Positions 33,969 through 42,816 of a DNA stretch of 64,000 nt are shown here, piece after piece; position 1 is the first letter of the stretch; each line of letters begins with the position of its first letter. A program made the position numbers and the translations under genes. The stretch comes from JBBDWJ01 sp963824095 (GTDB taxonomy: Bacteria > Acidobacteriota > Terriglobia > Bryobacterales > UBA6623), in the NCBI GenBank assembly GCA_963824095.1, contig CAWGNS010000008.1, forward strand, positions 1,364,001 through 1,428,000, given 5' to 3'. The notes under the pieces are model-generated. The model saw only the letters and a program-made list of their open reading frames with translations, was not told the origin of the DNA and searched no databases.

Positions 33969-35192
33969 CTAGGGATGCGGCAGTCCCAGAATACAGCGCA
34001 ACGTATCGCGCGCGATCAGCAGTTCCTCGTTGGTCGGAATCACCCAGACTTGGCAGGCGGAATCGTCGCTGGAGATGCGGCAGGCTTGCCCTTGCGCCGC
34101 TTCGTTTTTGGCGGGGTCCAGCACAATTCCCAGGGCGTGGAGCCGATCGCAGATCTGCGCCCGGACCGAGGGTGCATTTTCGCCGATGCCCCCTGTAAAT
34201 AAGACGGCGTCCGCCCCGTCCAAGGTTGCCAGGTAGGCGCCAATATATTTTTTGACGCGATAGCAAAACACGTCGATCGCCAGCCGGGCGCGGTCGTTGC
34301 CCTGGTCGCGCTCTCCGACCAGCGTGCGCATGTCGTTCGAAATGCCCGACAGGCCGTAAAGCCCGCTGTGCTTGTTGAGTAGCGAGCTGACCTCGTGAAT
34401 TGTCAATTCCTCTTTCGCCATCACGTGCAGCACCGCCGCCGGATCGATATCGCCGGTGCGGGTGCCCATCAGCAGCCCCTCCAGCGGGGTGAAACCCATC
34501 GAAGTATCCACCGAGCGGCCGTGGTCGATGGCGCACACCGAGCAGCCGTTGCCCAGATGGCAGGTAATCAGCTTGTATTGCTGGCGGGTCTTGCCGAACA
34601 TCCGCGCGTAGCGATAGGAGACATAGCGGTGCGAGGTGCCGTGGAAGCCGTAGCGCCGGACGCGGTGGCGGTCGTAGACCACACGCGGCAGGCCGTACAT
34701 GAACGCGTGGCGCGGCAGGGTCTGGTGGAACGAAGTGTCGAACACGGCCGCGTGCTTGGCCTGGGGCAGCATCTCGCGCGCGGCCAGATAGCCCTTCAGA
34801 TTGTGGGGATTGTGCAGCGGGGCCAGCTCGATCGACTCCTCGATGTGGCGCAGCACTTCGTCGTCGATCAGCACCGAATGCGTGAACCGCTCGCCGCCGT
34901 GCACGATGCGGTGGCCGACGCCTTCGATCTGGTCCTTCTTGAGGCCATCGCCGGCGTCTTGCAGGCACGACGCCGCGATGTGGACCGCGTCGCGGTGCTC
35001 GAGCACTTCCTCGCTGTACTTTCTCTTGCGGCCGCCGGCTTCGACCGTGATGATCGCCTCGCCGGTTCCAATTTTCTCGACCGAGCCGCGCGCGCGGACG
35101 TTGTCGGCGTCGGCCTGAATCTGCTCCGGGCTGGTCTCGATGAGCTGAAACTTCAGCGAGGAGCTTCCCGAGTTGAGGACCAGTATTTCCAT
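33969..35192 (-). CDS. ackA: Acetate kinase
   Basis: Interconverts acetyl phosphate + ADP and acetate + ATP; 407 aa, the usual size. Signatures: LVLNSGSSSLKFQL at residues 4-17, GHRIVHGGERFT (93-104), FHGTSHRYVS and, near the C-terminus, LFTGGIGENAPSVR. No phosphotransacetylase or phosphoketolase gene is next to it. It lies 19 bases after a 3-hydroxyacyl-CoA dehydrogenase gene on the same strand, suggesting a fermentative or storage-polymer (poly-hydroxybutyrate) link. The start is the family-conserved MEILVLNSGSSS. Confidence 0.95.
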   Translation of the reverse strand: MEILVLNSGSSSLKFQLIETSPEQIQADADNVRARGSVEKIGTGEAIITVEAGGRKRKYSEEVLEHRDAVHIAASCLQDAGDGLKKDQIEGVGHRIVHGGERFTHSVLIDDEVLRHIEESIELAPLHNPHNLKGYLAAREMLPQAKHAAVFDTSFHQTLPRHAFMYGLPRVVYDRHRVRRYGFHGTSHRYVSYRYARMFGKTRQQYKLITCHLGNGCSVCAIDHGRSVDTSMGFTPLEGLLMGTRTGDIDPAAVLHVMAKEELTIHEVSSLLNKHSGLYGLSGISNDMRTLVGERDQGNDRARLAIDVFCYRVKKYIGAYLATLDGADAVLFTGGIGENAPSVRAQICDRLHALGIVLDPAKNEAAQGQACRISSDDSACQVWVIPTNEELLIARDTLRCILGLPHP

Positions 35193-35211
35193 GTCGTTCT
35201 TGGCGCCGGGC

Positions 35212-36171
35212 TCACTCGGCCTTCTCGTATTTGAAGAAACCCTCTCCCGATTTGACGCCGAGCCGCCCGGCCCGCACCATCTTGCGCAGCAGCGGGCAGG
35301 GCCGGTATTTCAGATCGCCCAGCTCGTGGAACAGGTGCTCCATCCAGTTCATCACCTCGTCGAGCCCCATGCGGTCGGCGAGCGCCAGCGGGCCGGCTTC
35401 GAGGTTATAGCCCAACTTCATGGCGGTATCGACGTCCTCGGCCGAAGCGACGCCTTCCATCACCACGTGGATCGCCTCGTTGATCATCGGCAGCATCACG
35501 CGCGTGGTCACGTAGCCGGGGTACTCGAAGACCTCAATGGGCGTCTTTCCAAGCTGTTTCGCGAAGGCCTTGACCGCCGCCACGGTGGCGTCGGAGGTTG
35601 CCAGCCCGCGGATCACCTCGACGACGGCGGTGCGCGAGGCCGGATTGAGGAAATGCAGGCCCACCACCCGGTCGGCCCGCCTGGTGGCCGCCGCCAACTC
35701 GCTGATGCTCAAGGTCGAGGTATTGGTGACAAACAGAATTTTCGGGTCGCAGATCTCGTCCAGCTCACCGAACAGACGGCTCTTGAGCGCGAAGTCTTCG
35801 GTGACCGTCTCGACGACCAGGTCGGCACTGGCGGCGTCGTGGAGCGCAAAGCCGATGAGAATGCGGCGCGAGACGGCTTCCCGTTCGGAGCCGGTGAGCG
35901 ACCAGCGGGACATCTCGCGCTCCAACTCGCGCGCCAACGTCTCCTGAGCGCCGTCGGCGGCCGGGCGGTCCTTCTCGCAGAGGTACACCCCGAGGCCGGC
36001 CCCGGCCACGGCGCGCGCAATGCCGACGCCCATCGTGCCGCCGCCGATCACCGCTACTGAGCGAATCTCCATGCGGTCGCGCCGGACGGCTGCGCTCTCC
36101 GGTTGGGAGAGCGTGAGAGCCGCATCCGGCGCCGCTCCTGTTCCTTCCAGTGTTGCTGATTTGACGCTCAT
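35212..36171 (-). CDS. 3-hydroxyacyl-CoA (3-hydroxybutyryl-CoA) dehydrogenase
   Basis: NAD-dependent dehydrogenase (319 aa) of the PaaH/Hbd type. The Rossmann motif SVAVIGGGTMGVGIA follows the in-frame ATG of MEIRS. VETVTEDFALKSRLFGELDEI and NTSTLSISELA (catalytic-site loop), GLHFLNPASRTAVVEVIRG (catalytic His and NP motif) and PGYVTTRVMLPMINEAI are all typical. A GAGG before the first ATG gives a 33-residue extension; the second ATG (36072) would start just before the fold, so the true start is uncertain. Operon partner of ackA. Confidence 0.9.
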   Translation of the reverse strand: MSVKSATLEGTGAAPDAALTLSQPESAAVRRDRMEIRSVAVIGGGTMGVGIARAVAGAGLGVYLCEKDRPAADGAQETLARELEREMSRWSLTGSEREAVSRRILIGFALHDAASADLVVETVTEDFALKSRLFGELDEICDPKILFVTNTSTLSISELAAATRRADRVVGLHFLNPASRTAVVEVIRGLATSDATVAAVKAFAKQLGKTPIEVFEYPGYVTTRVMLPMINEAIHVVMEGVASAEDVDTAMKLGYNLEAGPLALADRMGLDEVMNWMEHLFHELGDLKYRPCPLLRKMVRAGRLGVKSGEGFFKYEKAE

Positions 36172-36294
36172 CGTGCCGGCATCCTCAAAACCTTCGAACG
36201 AATAGGGAATGGCCTCGCGGGTCTCACGCCGTTTCCGTCGGCCCGCGGGCGCTATTGAGAGCTACGCTCGCAACCTCCGGCGCGACGCGGCGGG

Positions 36295-36564
36295 CTAACC
36301 TCCGCCGCCGGCTTGGAGCGCCCAGGCCAGCACCACCACCACCGCCAGGATCGCCGACACCACCGTGAAGGTGATGCCATAACGATCCACCTGCGTCATC
36401 TTGCGTTGCAGACTCTGCTGCCGGCGATAGAAGTCGGCCTGGTTCGCCGTTCCGAGCCGTATACCCATTTCGTCGTGCAGGCCGAGCGTCATGCGGTAAT
36501 AGCCCAGCACCACGGCGATCGCCGTGGCCGCCACCCACAAAACGATCCAACTTGTCAGATCCAT
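36295..36564 (-). CDS. Small membrane protein with two helices, function unknown
   Basis: An 89-aa protein with hydrophobic segments at about 3-22 and 63-85 and a charged, Gln/Arg-rich cytosolic-type loop (RRQQSLQRKMTQVDRYG) in between. AAGGAGG six bases before the ATG fixes the start, which removes 21 upstream codons. It ends 123 bases before the 3-hydroxyacyl-CoA dehydrogenase start on the same strand. No family recognised. Confidence 0.7.
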   Translation of the reverse strand: MDLTSWIVLWVAATAIAVVLGYYRMTLGLHDEMGIRLGTANQADFYRRQQSLQRKMTQVDRYGITFTVVSAILAVVVVLAWALQAGGGG

Positions 36565-37035
36565 GATGCGCCTCCTTTTTTGCAGCTCTTTGCTGGTAGA
36601 AGGCGCAATTGCCGTGCCAAAAACCACTGCGGCCCCAGGCGGAGGATTTGTACCGTCTTAGGGCCGTAAGCCACCCTCGTCGTACTCCCTGCTGGGCCGC
36701 TACACCCACGGTTGGGTGGAAAGGCCGAGTTGGGCTTGGCGCGGCCGCCATTTTCGGGCGGAGTGTGGCGCTGACGCGACAAGCGTCCAAGCTGCAGCAC
36801 GAAAGGCGTTGATGCATCTGGCACGTGCCTGCAGTCGGCAGGGCGGGCCGGGCCATAGCGCGGAGAAGTGGCTTGGCCGCGCGCTCACGGCTCGCCACGC
36901 TCGCTCCGCAGGTGGCGAATCATCCTGCGCAGACGTACCCGCAGGCCGTGGACAGGGGATGGCATCAGGCGTGCTCCTTCCCTAAGGGGCGCGGCCCCAA
37001 GATCCACGACATCGGCCTCGCCCGCGGAGGAAACC
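36565..37035. other. Long gene-free region upstream of the universal stress gene
   Basis: 471 bases between divergent small-protein and usp genes. No gene is convincing: the open frames have atypical composition and no ribosome site. A TGGCAC at 36819-36824 resembles a sigma-54 -24 box but the -12 half has wrong spacing. GGAGG at 37026-37030 belongs to usp. Confidence 0.45.
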
Positions 37036-37920
37036 ATGCTGAGCCTGAAAACAATCCTCGTACCGGTTGATTTTTCGGAACGTTCGACACACGCGGCCGA
37101 ACACGCCGTGGTGCTATCCAACCGCTTTCAATCGAAAGTCGTGCTGGTGCATGTGATTCCCCCCGCCCCCTTCGAGTACGCCGCGTTCGACGGCGGGGCG
37201 TACACCGGAATGGCGGTCCACCCGGAGCGCGAAATCCAGGAGAACGTCGAGAGACGACTTTGCACCCTGGCACAGAACCTTCGTGGCGCTCAACCGCTGG
37301 AAACCAAAACACTCATCGGCGACCCCGCCAAGGAAATCGAGCGCCTGGTGGAGGAACTGCCGGTCGATCTGCTGGTGATGCCCACTCACGGCTACGGTCC
37401 TTTCCGCCGCTTCATTCTGGGCTCGATGACGACCAAAGTGCTCCACGACGTCTCCTGCCCGGTGTTTACGGGCGCTCATATCCCCGAGGTCACTCCGATC
37501 AACCCAGAGCCCTACAAACGCATCGCGTGCGCCATTGATCTGGGGCCGCACAGCGAAGCGGTGCTGCGCTGGGCCTGGGACTTCGCGCTGGCCTACGAGG
37601 AAGACCTCACCGTGATCCACGCCGCTCCGCTGCTCGAAGTCGGCGGCTCCTACGGCGACATGTTCCCTGCCGACACCCGCAAGGCGCTGATGGATGCCGC
37701 CCGCGCCGAAGTCGACAAGTTGATTGAAAAGGTTGGCTGCCGGGCCCAAGTCCATGTCGAGTGCGCCGACCCTGCCTCCTACGTGCGCGACGTCGCCGAC
37801 AAGTCCTACACCGACGTGCTGATTATCGGACGCACCCCCAACCTCGGTCTGCTCGGTCGGCTTCGCACGCACGCCTACGCCATCATTCGCGAAGCACCCT
37901 GCGCGGTGATCAGTGTTTGA
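37036..37920 (+). CDS. Universal stress protein with two Usp domains
   Basis: A 294-aa tandem Usp protein. Domain 1 (about 3-150) opens LKTILVPVDFSERSTHAAEHAV and ends with PTHGYGPFRRFILGSMTTKV, an almost complete ATP-binding motif (H-G-9x-G-S, first glycine replaced by Pro). Domain 2 (about 160-294) opens YKRIACAIDLGPHSEAVLRWA and ends GRTPNLGLLGRLRTHAYAI, which has lost the G-S loop, so only the first domain may bind ATP. GGAGG six bases upstream of ATG fixes the start against a longer open frame. Centre of a stress cluster with OsmC and the CNB-like paralogues. Confidence 0.92.
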   Translation: MLSLKTILVPVDFSERSTHAAEHAVVLSNRFQSKVVLVHVIPPAPFEYAAFDGGAYTGMAVHPEREIQENVERRLCTLAQNLRGAQPLETKTLIGDPAKEIERLVEELPVDLLVMPTHGYGPFRRFILGSMTTKVLHDVSCPVFTGAHIPEVTPINPEPYKRIACAIDLGPHSEAVLRWAWDFALAYEEDLTVIHAAPLLEVGGSYGDMFPADTRKALMDAARAEVDKLIEKVGCRAQVHVECADPASYVRDVADKSYTDVLIIGRTPNLGLLGRLRTHAYAIIREAPCAVISV

Positions 37921-38214
37921 GCGTGGGTCATTTCGCGCCTCGCTGGGGATATACCGCGACGCAGACCCGCACCGCGCCGAGTACGCACGCTGAATCGCCT
38001 GGAACATTGCCGCAAGCTGTCGCAAATGGCAACGATGGCGGACGGTCCGCCAAGCGATGCAAAGGATCCACTCCAAATGTCTCCCTCGCAAACTTTCGAT
38101 TTGCAGCCTTTTTCAACAAGGCGAACCACCATGGCCCGGTGCCCCGTGGTTGGCAGCGGGCATGCAACCTTGCTCAGTGGAAGCAGGAGCAAGCCTAGGG
38201 CAAGGGGAAACACC

Positions 38215-38703
38215 ATGAACCAAGGTCCTTATTTCTACGAGACGCATATCTACTGGAAAGGGCGGCGCCGGGGGCTCATCGAGGTGGCTGAGCTGCCGCC
38301 GGTGACCACCAGCACGCCGCCCGAATTTCACGGCGAGCCGGGCTATTGGACGCCGGAGCATCTGCTGGTCGCCGCCCTGGAGAGCTGCCTGATGACGACG
38401 TTCTTGGCCATCGCGGAAAAGTCCCGGCTCGAGGTGGTTTCCTACCGCTCCTCCGCTCTCGCCAAGCTCGAGAGCGTCGACGGCGGCGGGCTGGGGTTCA
38501 CGCGAATTCTGGTTCGTCCCATCGTCAAGCTGCATAACGATCAGGATCGGGAAAAGGCGCGGCGGGTCCTCGACAAGGCGGAAAAGAGCTGCCTCGTCAG
38601 CAGGGCGCTGGACGTGCCGGTACACTATGACGCCAGCATCGTGGTCTCTGAGCCCGTCCCCGAAGCCATTTTGCAGACCTCGCCCGGCACCGAGGCGGCC
38701 TGA
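38215..38703 (+). CDS. OsmC/Ohr family peroxide-type protein
   Basis: OsmC-like thiol peroxidase candidate (162 aa) reducing organic hydroperoxides or peroxidised sulfur species by two cysteines: Cys58 in ALESCLMTT and Cys126 in AEKSCLVSR, the conserved pair of the family. The WTPEHLLVAALESC helix is typical. AAGGGG about eight bases upstream supports the ATG; a 63-codon upstream extension was rejected. Same direction as usp and the second CNB-like gene, 294 and 350 bases from them. Confidence 0.9.
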   Translation: MNQGPYFYETHIYWKGRRRGLIEVAELPPVTTSTPPEFHGEPGYWTPEHLLVAALESCLMTTFLAIAEKSRLEVVSYRSSALAKLESVDGGGLGFTRILVRPIVKLHNDQDREKARRVLDKAEKSCLVSRALDVPVHYDASIVVSEPVPEAILQTSPGTEAA

Positions 38704-39053
38704 CATTCCCACTGGCGAAGGCGTCTTTCGAGAGCGAGCCGTCTCCGCCTCCCTGCGCCGGGTTACCCGATCCATTGCCGCTGTGACGCTCCCACGATTC
38801 TTCCCCCCAGCGGTGCCGCCCAGGACGATGAAGTTCTTGGTTGGAAGCCGGATTGCAGTCTGCCTCCCGGGCGGGGTTGCGCCGCAGACCTGATGACGGC
38901 CCGGCGCTCGGGACAGGACCCGGTCCCGCTTGTTAACTCTCTTATTTTCTGAAGCTTTACTCCTCCGCTGCTTCGTCTGGAGGCCGCCGGGGGCAAGTGG
39001 GTCCCTTAACCATTTCCCAGGGTCGAAGTGGGGCTTACCGCCAGGGTTAGGAT
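38704..39053. other. Gap between osmC and the second CNB-like gene
   Basis: 350 bases. It includes a relatively AT-rich patch near 38930-38965 (TTGTTAACTCTCTTATTTTC) that may be a promoter but has no clear -10 box at correct spacing. No gene seen. Confidence 0.35.
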
Positions 39054-39524
39054 ATGGCCGGACAGTCACTCGACGAAATCCTCACGAGCCACCCCTTTCT
39101 GGCGGGAATGAGCCCGGCGCAATTGTCCGTTTTAAGGGGCTGCGCCAGCCAGCGGAGTTACCGGGAGGCGGGATTCATGACCCGCGAAGGCCAGCCGGCC
39201 ACGGAATTGTTTCTGATCCTGGAGGGTCAGGTCGCGGTGGAAACGCGCGTGGACAAGGGCGGCAGGCTGCGGCTGGAGACCCTGGACGGCCCTGAAGTGC
39301 TCGGCTGGTCGTGGCTGGTTGAGCCCTACGAGTGGGCTTTCGATAGCCGGGCTCTGACGCCAGTGCAGGTGGTGGCCCTCAACGGCGCCTGCCTGCGCGA
39401 CTTCTGCCGCGCGGATCACGAGCTCGGCTACGAGCTGTTGATGCGCGTCGCCCGTGTCATCGAGCACCGCCTGCAGTCGACGCGGCTGCAATTGCTGGAC
39501 GTTCACCAGTCGGGTACGACCTAA
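39054..39524 (+). CDS. Cyclic-nucleotide-binding-like (CNB) domain protein without HTH, paralogue 2
   Basis: A 156-aa CNB-fold protein, paralogous to the one at 32217-32729 over its whole length: TELFLILEGQVAVETR (50-65), GPEVLGWSWLVEPYEWAFDSRALTPVQVVAL (79-109). Again the cyclic-phosphate-binding R-(S/T)-A is missing and WxFDxRALT (Trp94-Asp97) takes its place. The ending RLQSTRLQLLDVHQ matches RLNASRLKLVEAH of the other copy, and there is no HTH. GWSWL before the WxFD is shared with other HTH-less CNB proteins near Usp genes (my recollection). Probably a sensor subunit whose output is protein-protein contact. Confidence 0.8.
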   Translation: MAGQSLDEILTSHPFLAGMSPAQLSVLRGCASQRSYREAGFMTREGQPATELFLILEGQVAVETRVDKGGRLRLETLDGPEVLGWSWLVEPYEWAFDSRALTPVQVVALNGACLRDFCRADHELGYELLMRVARVIEHRLQSTRLQLLDVHQSGTT

Positions 39525-39614
39525 GAACCCGAGGCGCGGATTTACCGGCGGCCAACCGGGCGCCAAGAGGGGGCCGCCGAGCGCATCCTCAAAAGCCCCG
39601 GGCGGGGCGCCTGT

Positions 39615-39620
39615 TATAAT
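39615..39620 (+). promoter_or_regulatory. Possible -10 box upstream of the SDR gene
   Basis: A perfect TATAAT 22 bases before the SDR ATG in otherwise GC-rich sequence. No good -35 box is present at 17 bases. It would give a short leader. Confidence 0.35.
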
Positions 39621-39642
39621 CGACGATCTTCCGCAGATCGTC

Positions 39643-40398
39643 ATGGCCCAACCGTTTCAACTTCATCACCGCACCGCACTGGTCACCGGAGGCGCCAGCG
39701 GCATTGGCGAGCACACCGTCCGGGTGCTTCACAATGCCGGCGCCAACGTCGTGATCGCCGACCTGAATCTGGAAGCCGCGCAGGAGCTCGCCGCAGCGCT
39801 CGGCGAGCGGGTCTCGGCCCTGCGGCTCGACGTCGCCGACCCTGCGTCGGTCGAAACCGCTTTCGCAAGCCTGAAAACGCTCGACATCCTGGTGAACAAC
39901 GCCGGCATCGGGCATGTCGGCGATCTCCAGGAAACGGCGCTGCCGGATTGGCAGCGGATCTTTCGCGTCAATGTGGAGGGCGTCTTCCTGGTCACCCAGG
40001 CCGCCGTGCGGCTGCTGCTGGCATCGCCCAGCGGCACGATCGTGAACATGGGCTCGGTAGCGGGTTTGGTGGGGGTCAAGCGGCGCTTCGCGTACTGCGC
40101 CTCGAAGGGCGCGGTGGTCGCCATGACGCGGCAGCTCGCCGCAGACTACGCCGGCCGGCTGCGCGTGAACTGCGTCTGCCCGGGCACGGTCGATACCCCC
40201 TTCGTCGAGGGATATCTCGACAAGTACCACAAGCACGAGAAGGAAAAGGTACGCGCCGATCTCGACAAGCGCCAGCCGATCGGCCGGCTCGGCAAGCCCC
40301 AGGAGATCGCCCACATGGTGCTCTACCTATGCTCGAACGAAGCCGAGTTCGTCACCGGCTCGATCATGACCATCGACGGCGGCTGGACAGCCCTGTAG
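39643..40398 (+). CDS. Short-chain dehydrogenase/reductase
   Basis: Classical SDR of 251 aa: TGGASGIG cofactor loop (15-22), NNAG (85-88), catalytic Ser138, Tyr151 and Lys155 (YCASK), PGTVDTPF, and a C-terminal GSIMTIDGGW, the usual end for NAD-dependent sugar or hydroxyacid dehydrogenases. Asp40 at the end of the second strand (VIADLN) predicts NAD rather than NADP. The ATG before AQPFQLHHRTALVTGG is the natural start; an upstream frame extension lacks family sequence. Substrate unknown. Confidence 0.9.
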   Translation: MAQPFQLHHRTALVTGGASGIGEHTVRVLHNAGANVVIADLNLEAAQELAAALGERVSALRLDVADPASVETAFASLKTLDILVNNAGIGHVGDLQETALPDWQRIFRVNVEGVFLVTQAAVRLLLASPSGTIVNMGSVAGLVGVKRRFAYCASKGAVVAMTRQLAADYAGRLRVNCVCPGTVDTPFVEGYLDKYHKHEKEKVRADLDKRQPIGRLGKPQEIAHMVLYLCSNEAEFVTGSIMTIDGGWTAL

Positions 40399-40640
40399 AG
40401 CAGACAATCCGGCCTGCTCCAAAGCAAGGAAAGGCAGCCAAGCTCCGGCCTACGCGTGGGGCACGGCTCCGGCCTGCCCAACACCGTTCGGCCCGCAGTA
40501 GAGTCCGGAGTCCAGGCCCACCACAGACACCGACAGACTTTCTGGGAGGGCCTTCGCTTCGCTGCGGCCGACAGGCGAGAGCGCCTGTCTTACTTTCAGA
40601 AGGGCCAAATCGCAGGAACAGACAGGATTGTCTGTCCCAC
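40398..40640. repeat. Cluster of short palindromes (families C and D) in one intergenic region
   Basis: Three hairpin units in the 243-base gap: D at 40398-40420 (GAGCAGACAATCCGGCCTGC), C at 40570-40593 (GACAGGCGAGAGCGCCTGTC), D inverted at 40615-40640 (GAACAGACAGGATTGTCTGT). They separate the SDR and the convergent E1 beta gene and may also act as bidirectional transcription stops. Confidence 0.7.
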
Positions 40641-40641
40641 G

Positions 40642-41616
40642 TCAATATCGGTAGAGCCAGCGGGCCTTCTCGACCACCTTATCGACGTTCGGCAGAAAGG
40701 CTTCTTCGAGCGGCGGGCTGTAGGGCACCGGCGTATCCGGTGCCGCGATGCGCACCAGCGGACCGTCGAGATACTCGAAAGCGTGTTCGCTGATCAGGCC
40801 CGCGAGTTCCCCGCCCAATCCGCCGGTCAGAGTGTCTTCGTGCAGCAGGATCACCTTGCTGGTTTTCTTCGCCGTGGCGAGTACGGCCTCCCGGTCGTAG
40901 GGGACCAGAGTCCGTAGATCCAGCACCTCAACGTCGATCCCCTCGCCCGACAGCTTCTCGGCCGCCTGCAAGGCGACGTGGACCATCCAGCCGTAGCAGA
41001 TCACACTGAGGTCGGAGCCCTCGCGCCGCACGGCCGCCTTGCTCAGCGGAACCGTGTAGTCGTCTTCGGGCACGTCCTCTTTGATCGAGCGGTAGAGGTA
41101 TTTGTGCTCCAGAAAAATGACCGGATCGTTGTCGCGAATCGAGGCCTTGATGAGTCCCTTGGCGTCGTAGGCGGTGGAGGGCTGCACGACCTTGAGCCCC
41201 GGCGTGTGGACGTAGGGCATTTCGGGGTTCTGCGAATGGAACGGACCGCCGTGAACACCGCCGCCGGCGGGGGCGCGAATCACCAGCGGCACCGAGGCGC
41301 CCCAGCGGTAGCGGCACTTGGCGGCGAAGTTGGTGATCTGATCGAAGCCGCAGGCCATGAAGTCGGAAAACTGCATCTCGACCACCGGCCGCAGCCCGTG
41401 AATGGCCGCCCCGGTTCCGGCGCCGACGATCACCGACTCCGATAGCGGCGTGTCGATCACGCGGCGCTCGCCGAAGCGTTCGAGGAACCCCTTGGTCAGC
41501 TTGAACGCGCCGCCGTAGACGCCGACGTCCTCGCCCATCAGGAACACGGCCTCGTCGCGCTCCATCTCCTCCCAGAGCCCCTGGCGGATCGCTTCGACAT
41601 ACGTCATCACAGGCAT
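40642..41616 (-). CDS. 2-oxoacid dehydrogenase E1 component, beta subunit
   Basis: Transketolase-like C-terminal half of a pyruvate/branched-chain/acetoin dehydrogenase E1 (324 aa). MTYVEAIRQGLWEEMERDEAVFLMGEDVGVYGG at the start, VIDTPLSE, RAPAGGGVHGGPFHSQ (thiamine-pocket histidines), and DLRTLVPYDREAVLATAKKT near the C-terminus are conserved in E1 beta subunits. GAGG precedes the ATG. It follows the alpha subunit gene by 49 bases. Lipoyl E2 and E3 genes are not in the window, so the physiological substrate stays open. Confidence 0.9.
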   Translation of the reverse strand: MPVMTYVEAIRQGLWEEMERDEAVFLMGEDVGVYGGAFKLTKGFLERFGERRVIDTPLSESVIVGAGTGAAIHGLRPVVEMQFSDFMACGFDQITNFAAKCRYRWGASVPLVIRAPAGGGVHGGPFHSQNPEMPYVHTPGLKVVQPSTAYDAKGLIKASIRDNDPVIFLEHKYLYRSIKEDVPEDDYTVPLSKAAVRREGSDLSVICYGWMVHVALQAAEKLSGEGIDVEVLDLRTLVPYDREAVLATAKKTSKVILLHEDTLTGGLGGELAGLISEHAFEYLDGPLVRIAAPDTPVPYSPPLEEAFLPNVDKVVEKARWLYRY

Positions 41617-41665
41617 AGTTTTCCTCTACGAACGGCGAACGGCTGGGGTCGCTGGGACGCCGCCC

Positions 41666-42664
41666 TCAACTGCTCTCGTAGACGTTGTCTTGCAGGCTGT
41701 CGGGATCGGGGTAGGGCTGAGCCAGCGCCCACTCGACCGCGGTATCGATGTCGGCAAGAATCTCCGCGCGCATCTGCTTGAACTCGGACTCGCCGGCCCA
41801 GTCACGCTCAACCATGTACTTCTGCATGCGCAGGATGGGGTCTTTCTTCGACCACTCCTGGCGCAGGTAGTCGGGCACATAGTCGGCGGCGTCGTGGGCC
41901 GAGTGGCCGCTCATGCGGAAGGTCTTGCATTCGATCAGGTAAGGGCCGTTGCCGCCGCGTGCATGGGCTACGCCGCGCCGCGCCGCTTCGTAAATGGCCA
42001 GTACGTCGTTGCCGTCAACGATTTCGGCCGGCATGCCGTAGCTCGGCGCGCGATCGGCCACATTTTCGACGACCATCTGCTTCTCGATCGGCGTCGAATA
42101 GGCGAACAGATTGTTGTTGCACAGATGCACGATGGGCAGTTTCTGGACCGCCGCAAAGTTCAAGCCCTCGTGCCAGTCGCCGCGGCTGGTGGCGCCGTCG
42201 CCCCAGAAATTGAAAACCACGTTCGGTTCGCCGCGGTATTTCATCGCCAAGGCGATGCCGGTGGCCACCGGAATGCTGGCGCCGATGCTGCTGATGATCG
42301 GCAAAACGTGCAGCCGGGCCGAGCCCATGTGCATGTTGCCGTCGCGGCCGCCGGTGGGGCCCGTGGCACGGCCCAGATATTGCGCCAGAATCTCGCGGGG
42401 GGTCATCCCACGGATCAGCAGCGCCCCCATGTCGCGATGCGACGGGGCGATGTAATCGTCGGGCTCGGAAAGGATGGCGCTGCCGACCGGAATCGCTTCC
42501 TGGCCGCGGCCCGTATAGCAGCCGCCGACGACCTTTCCCTGGCGGTAGAGCTTAAGCTCGATGCGGTCTTCCAATTCCCGCATCAACACCATGTAGTAGA
42601 GCAACCGGCGGCAAAGCTCGGAGCTGATTTCGAGTTCGGGTGGGGCAAGTGCAGGAGAACTCAT
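41666..42664 (-). CDS. 2-oxoacid dehydrogenase E1 component, alpha subunit
   Basis: TPP-binding E1 alpha (332 aa). The TPP/Mg motif begins FNFWGDGATSRGDWHE and ends VHLCNNN (GDG to NN). GCYTGRGQEAIPVG (N-terminal substrate channel), GRATGPTGGRDGNMH and the phosphorylation-loop region RMSGHSAHDAADYVP are present; the HxAxDxAxYVP form resembles branched-chain or acetoin rather than classical pyruvate enzymes. The ATG of MSSPALAPPE is chosen; an open frame goes 40 codons further without family content. It is divergent from the small zinc-ribbon gene. Confidence 0.9.
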   Translation of the reverse strand: MSSPALAPPELEISSELCRRLLYYMVLMRELEDRIELKLYRQGKVVGGCYTGRGQEAIPVGSAILSEPDDYIAPSHRDMGALLIRGMTPREILAQYLGRATGPTGGRDGNMHMGSARLHVLPIISSIGASIPVATGIALAMKYRGEPNVVFNFWGDGATSRGDWHEGLNFAAVQKLPIVHLCNNNLFAYSTPIEKQMVVENVADRAPSYGMPAEIVDGNDVLAIYEAARRGVAHARGGNGPYLIECKTFRMSGHSAHDAADYVPDYLRQEWSKKDPILRMQKYMVERDWAGESEFKQMRAEILADIDTAVEWALAQPYPDPDSLQDNVYESS

Positions 42665-42816
42665 TCCATCCACGGAAGATATCCCATCACGACCCTTTTT
42701 GGCAACCACCACTTTAGGGTAGTGGAGCAGCTTTCCGGCGTACAGAGCGTAAGTGCGAAAACCGGCCGGGGCCGATTGTGGCAATCCGCCGGCCGGGAGC
42801 GCTAGAGTAGAACAAA

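Noticed and set aside
36819..36834. Possible sigma-54 promoter (TGGCAC...TGC) before the usp gene
   Set aside because: Only nine bases between GG and GC instead of ten; sigma-54 promoters need exact spacing.
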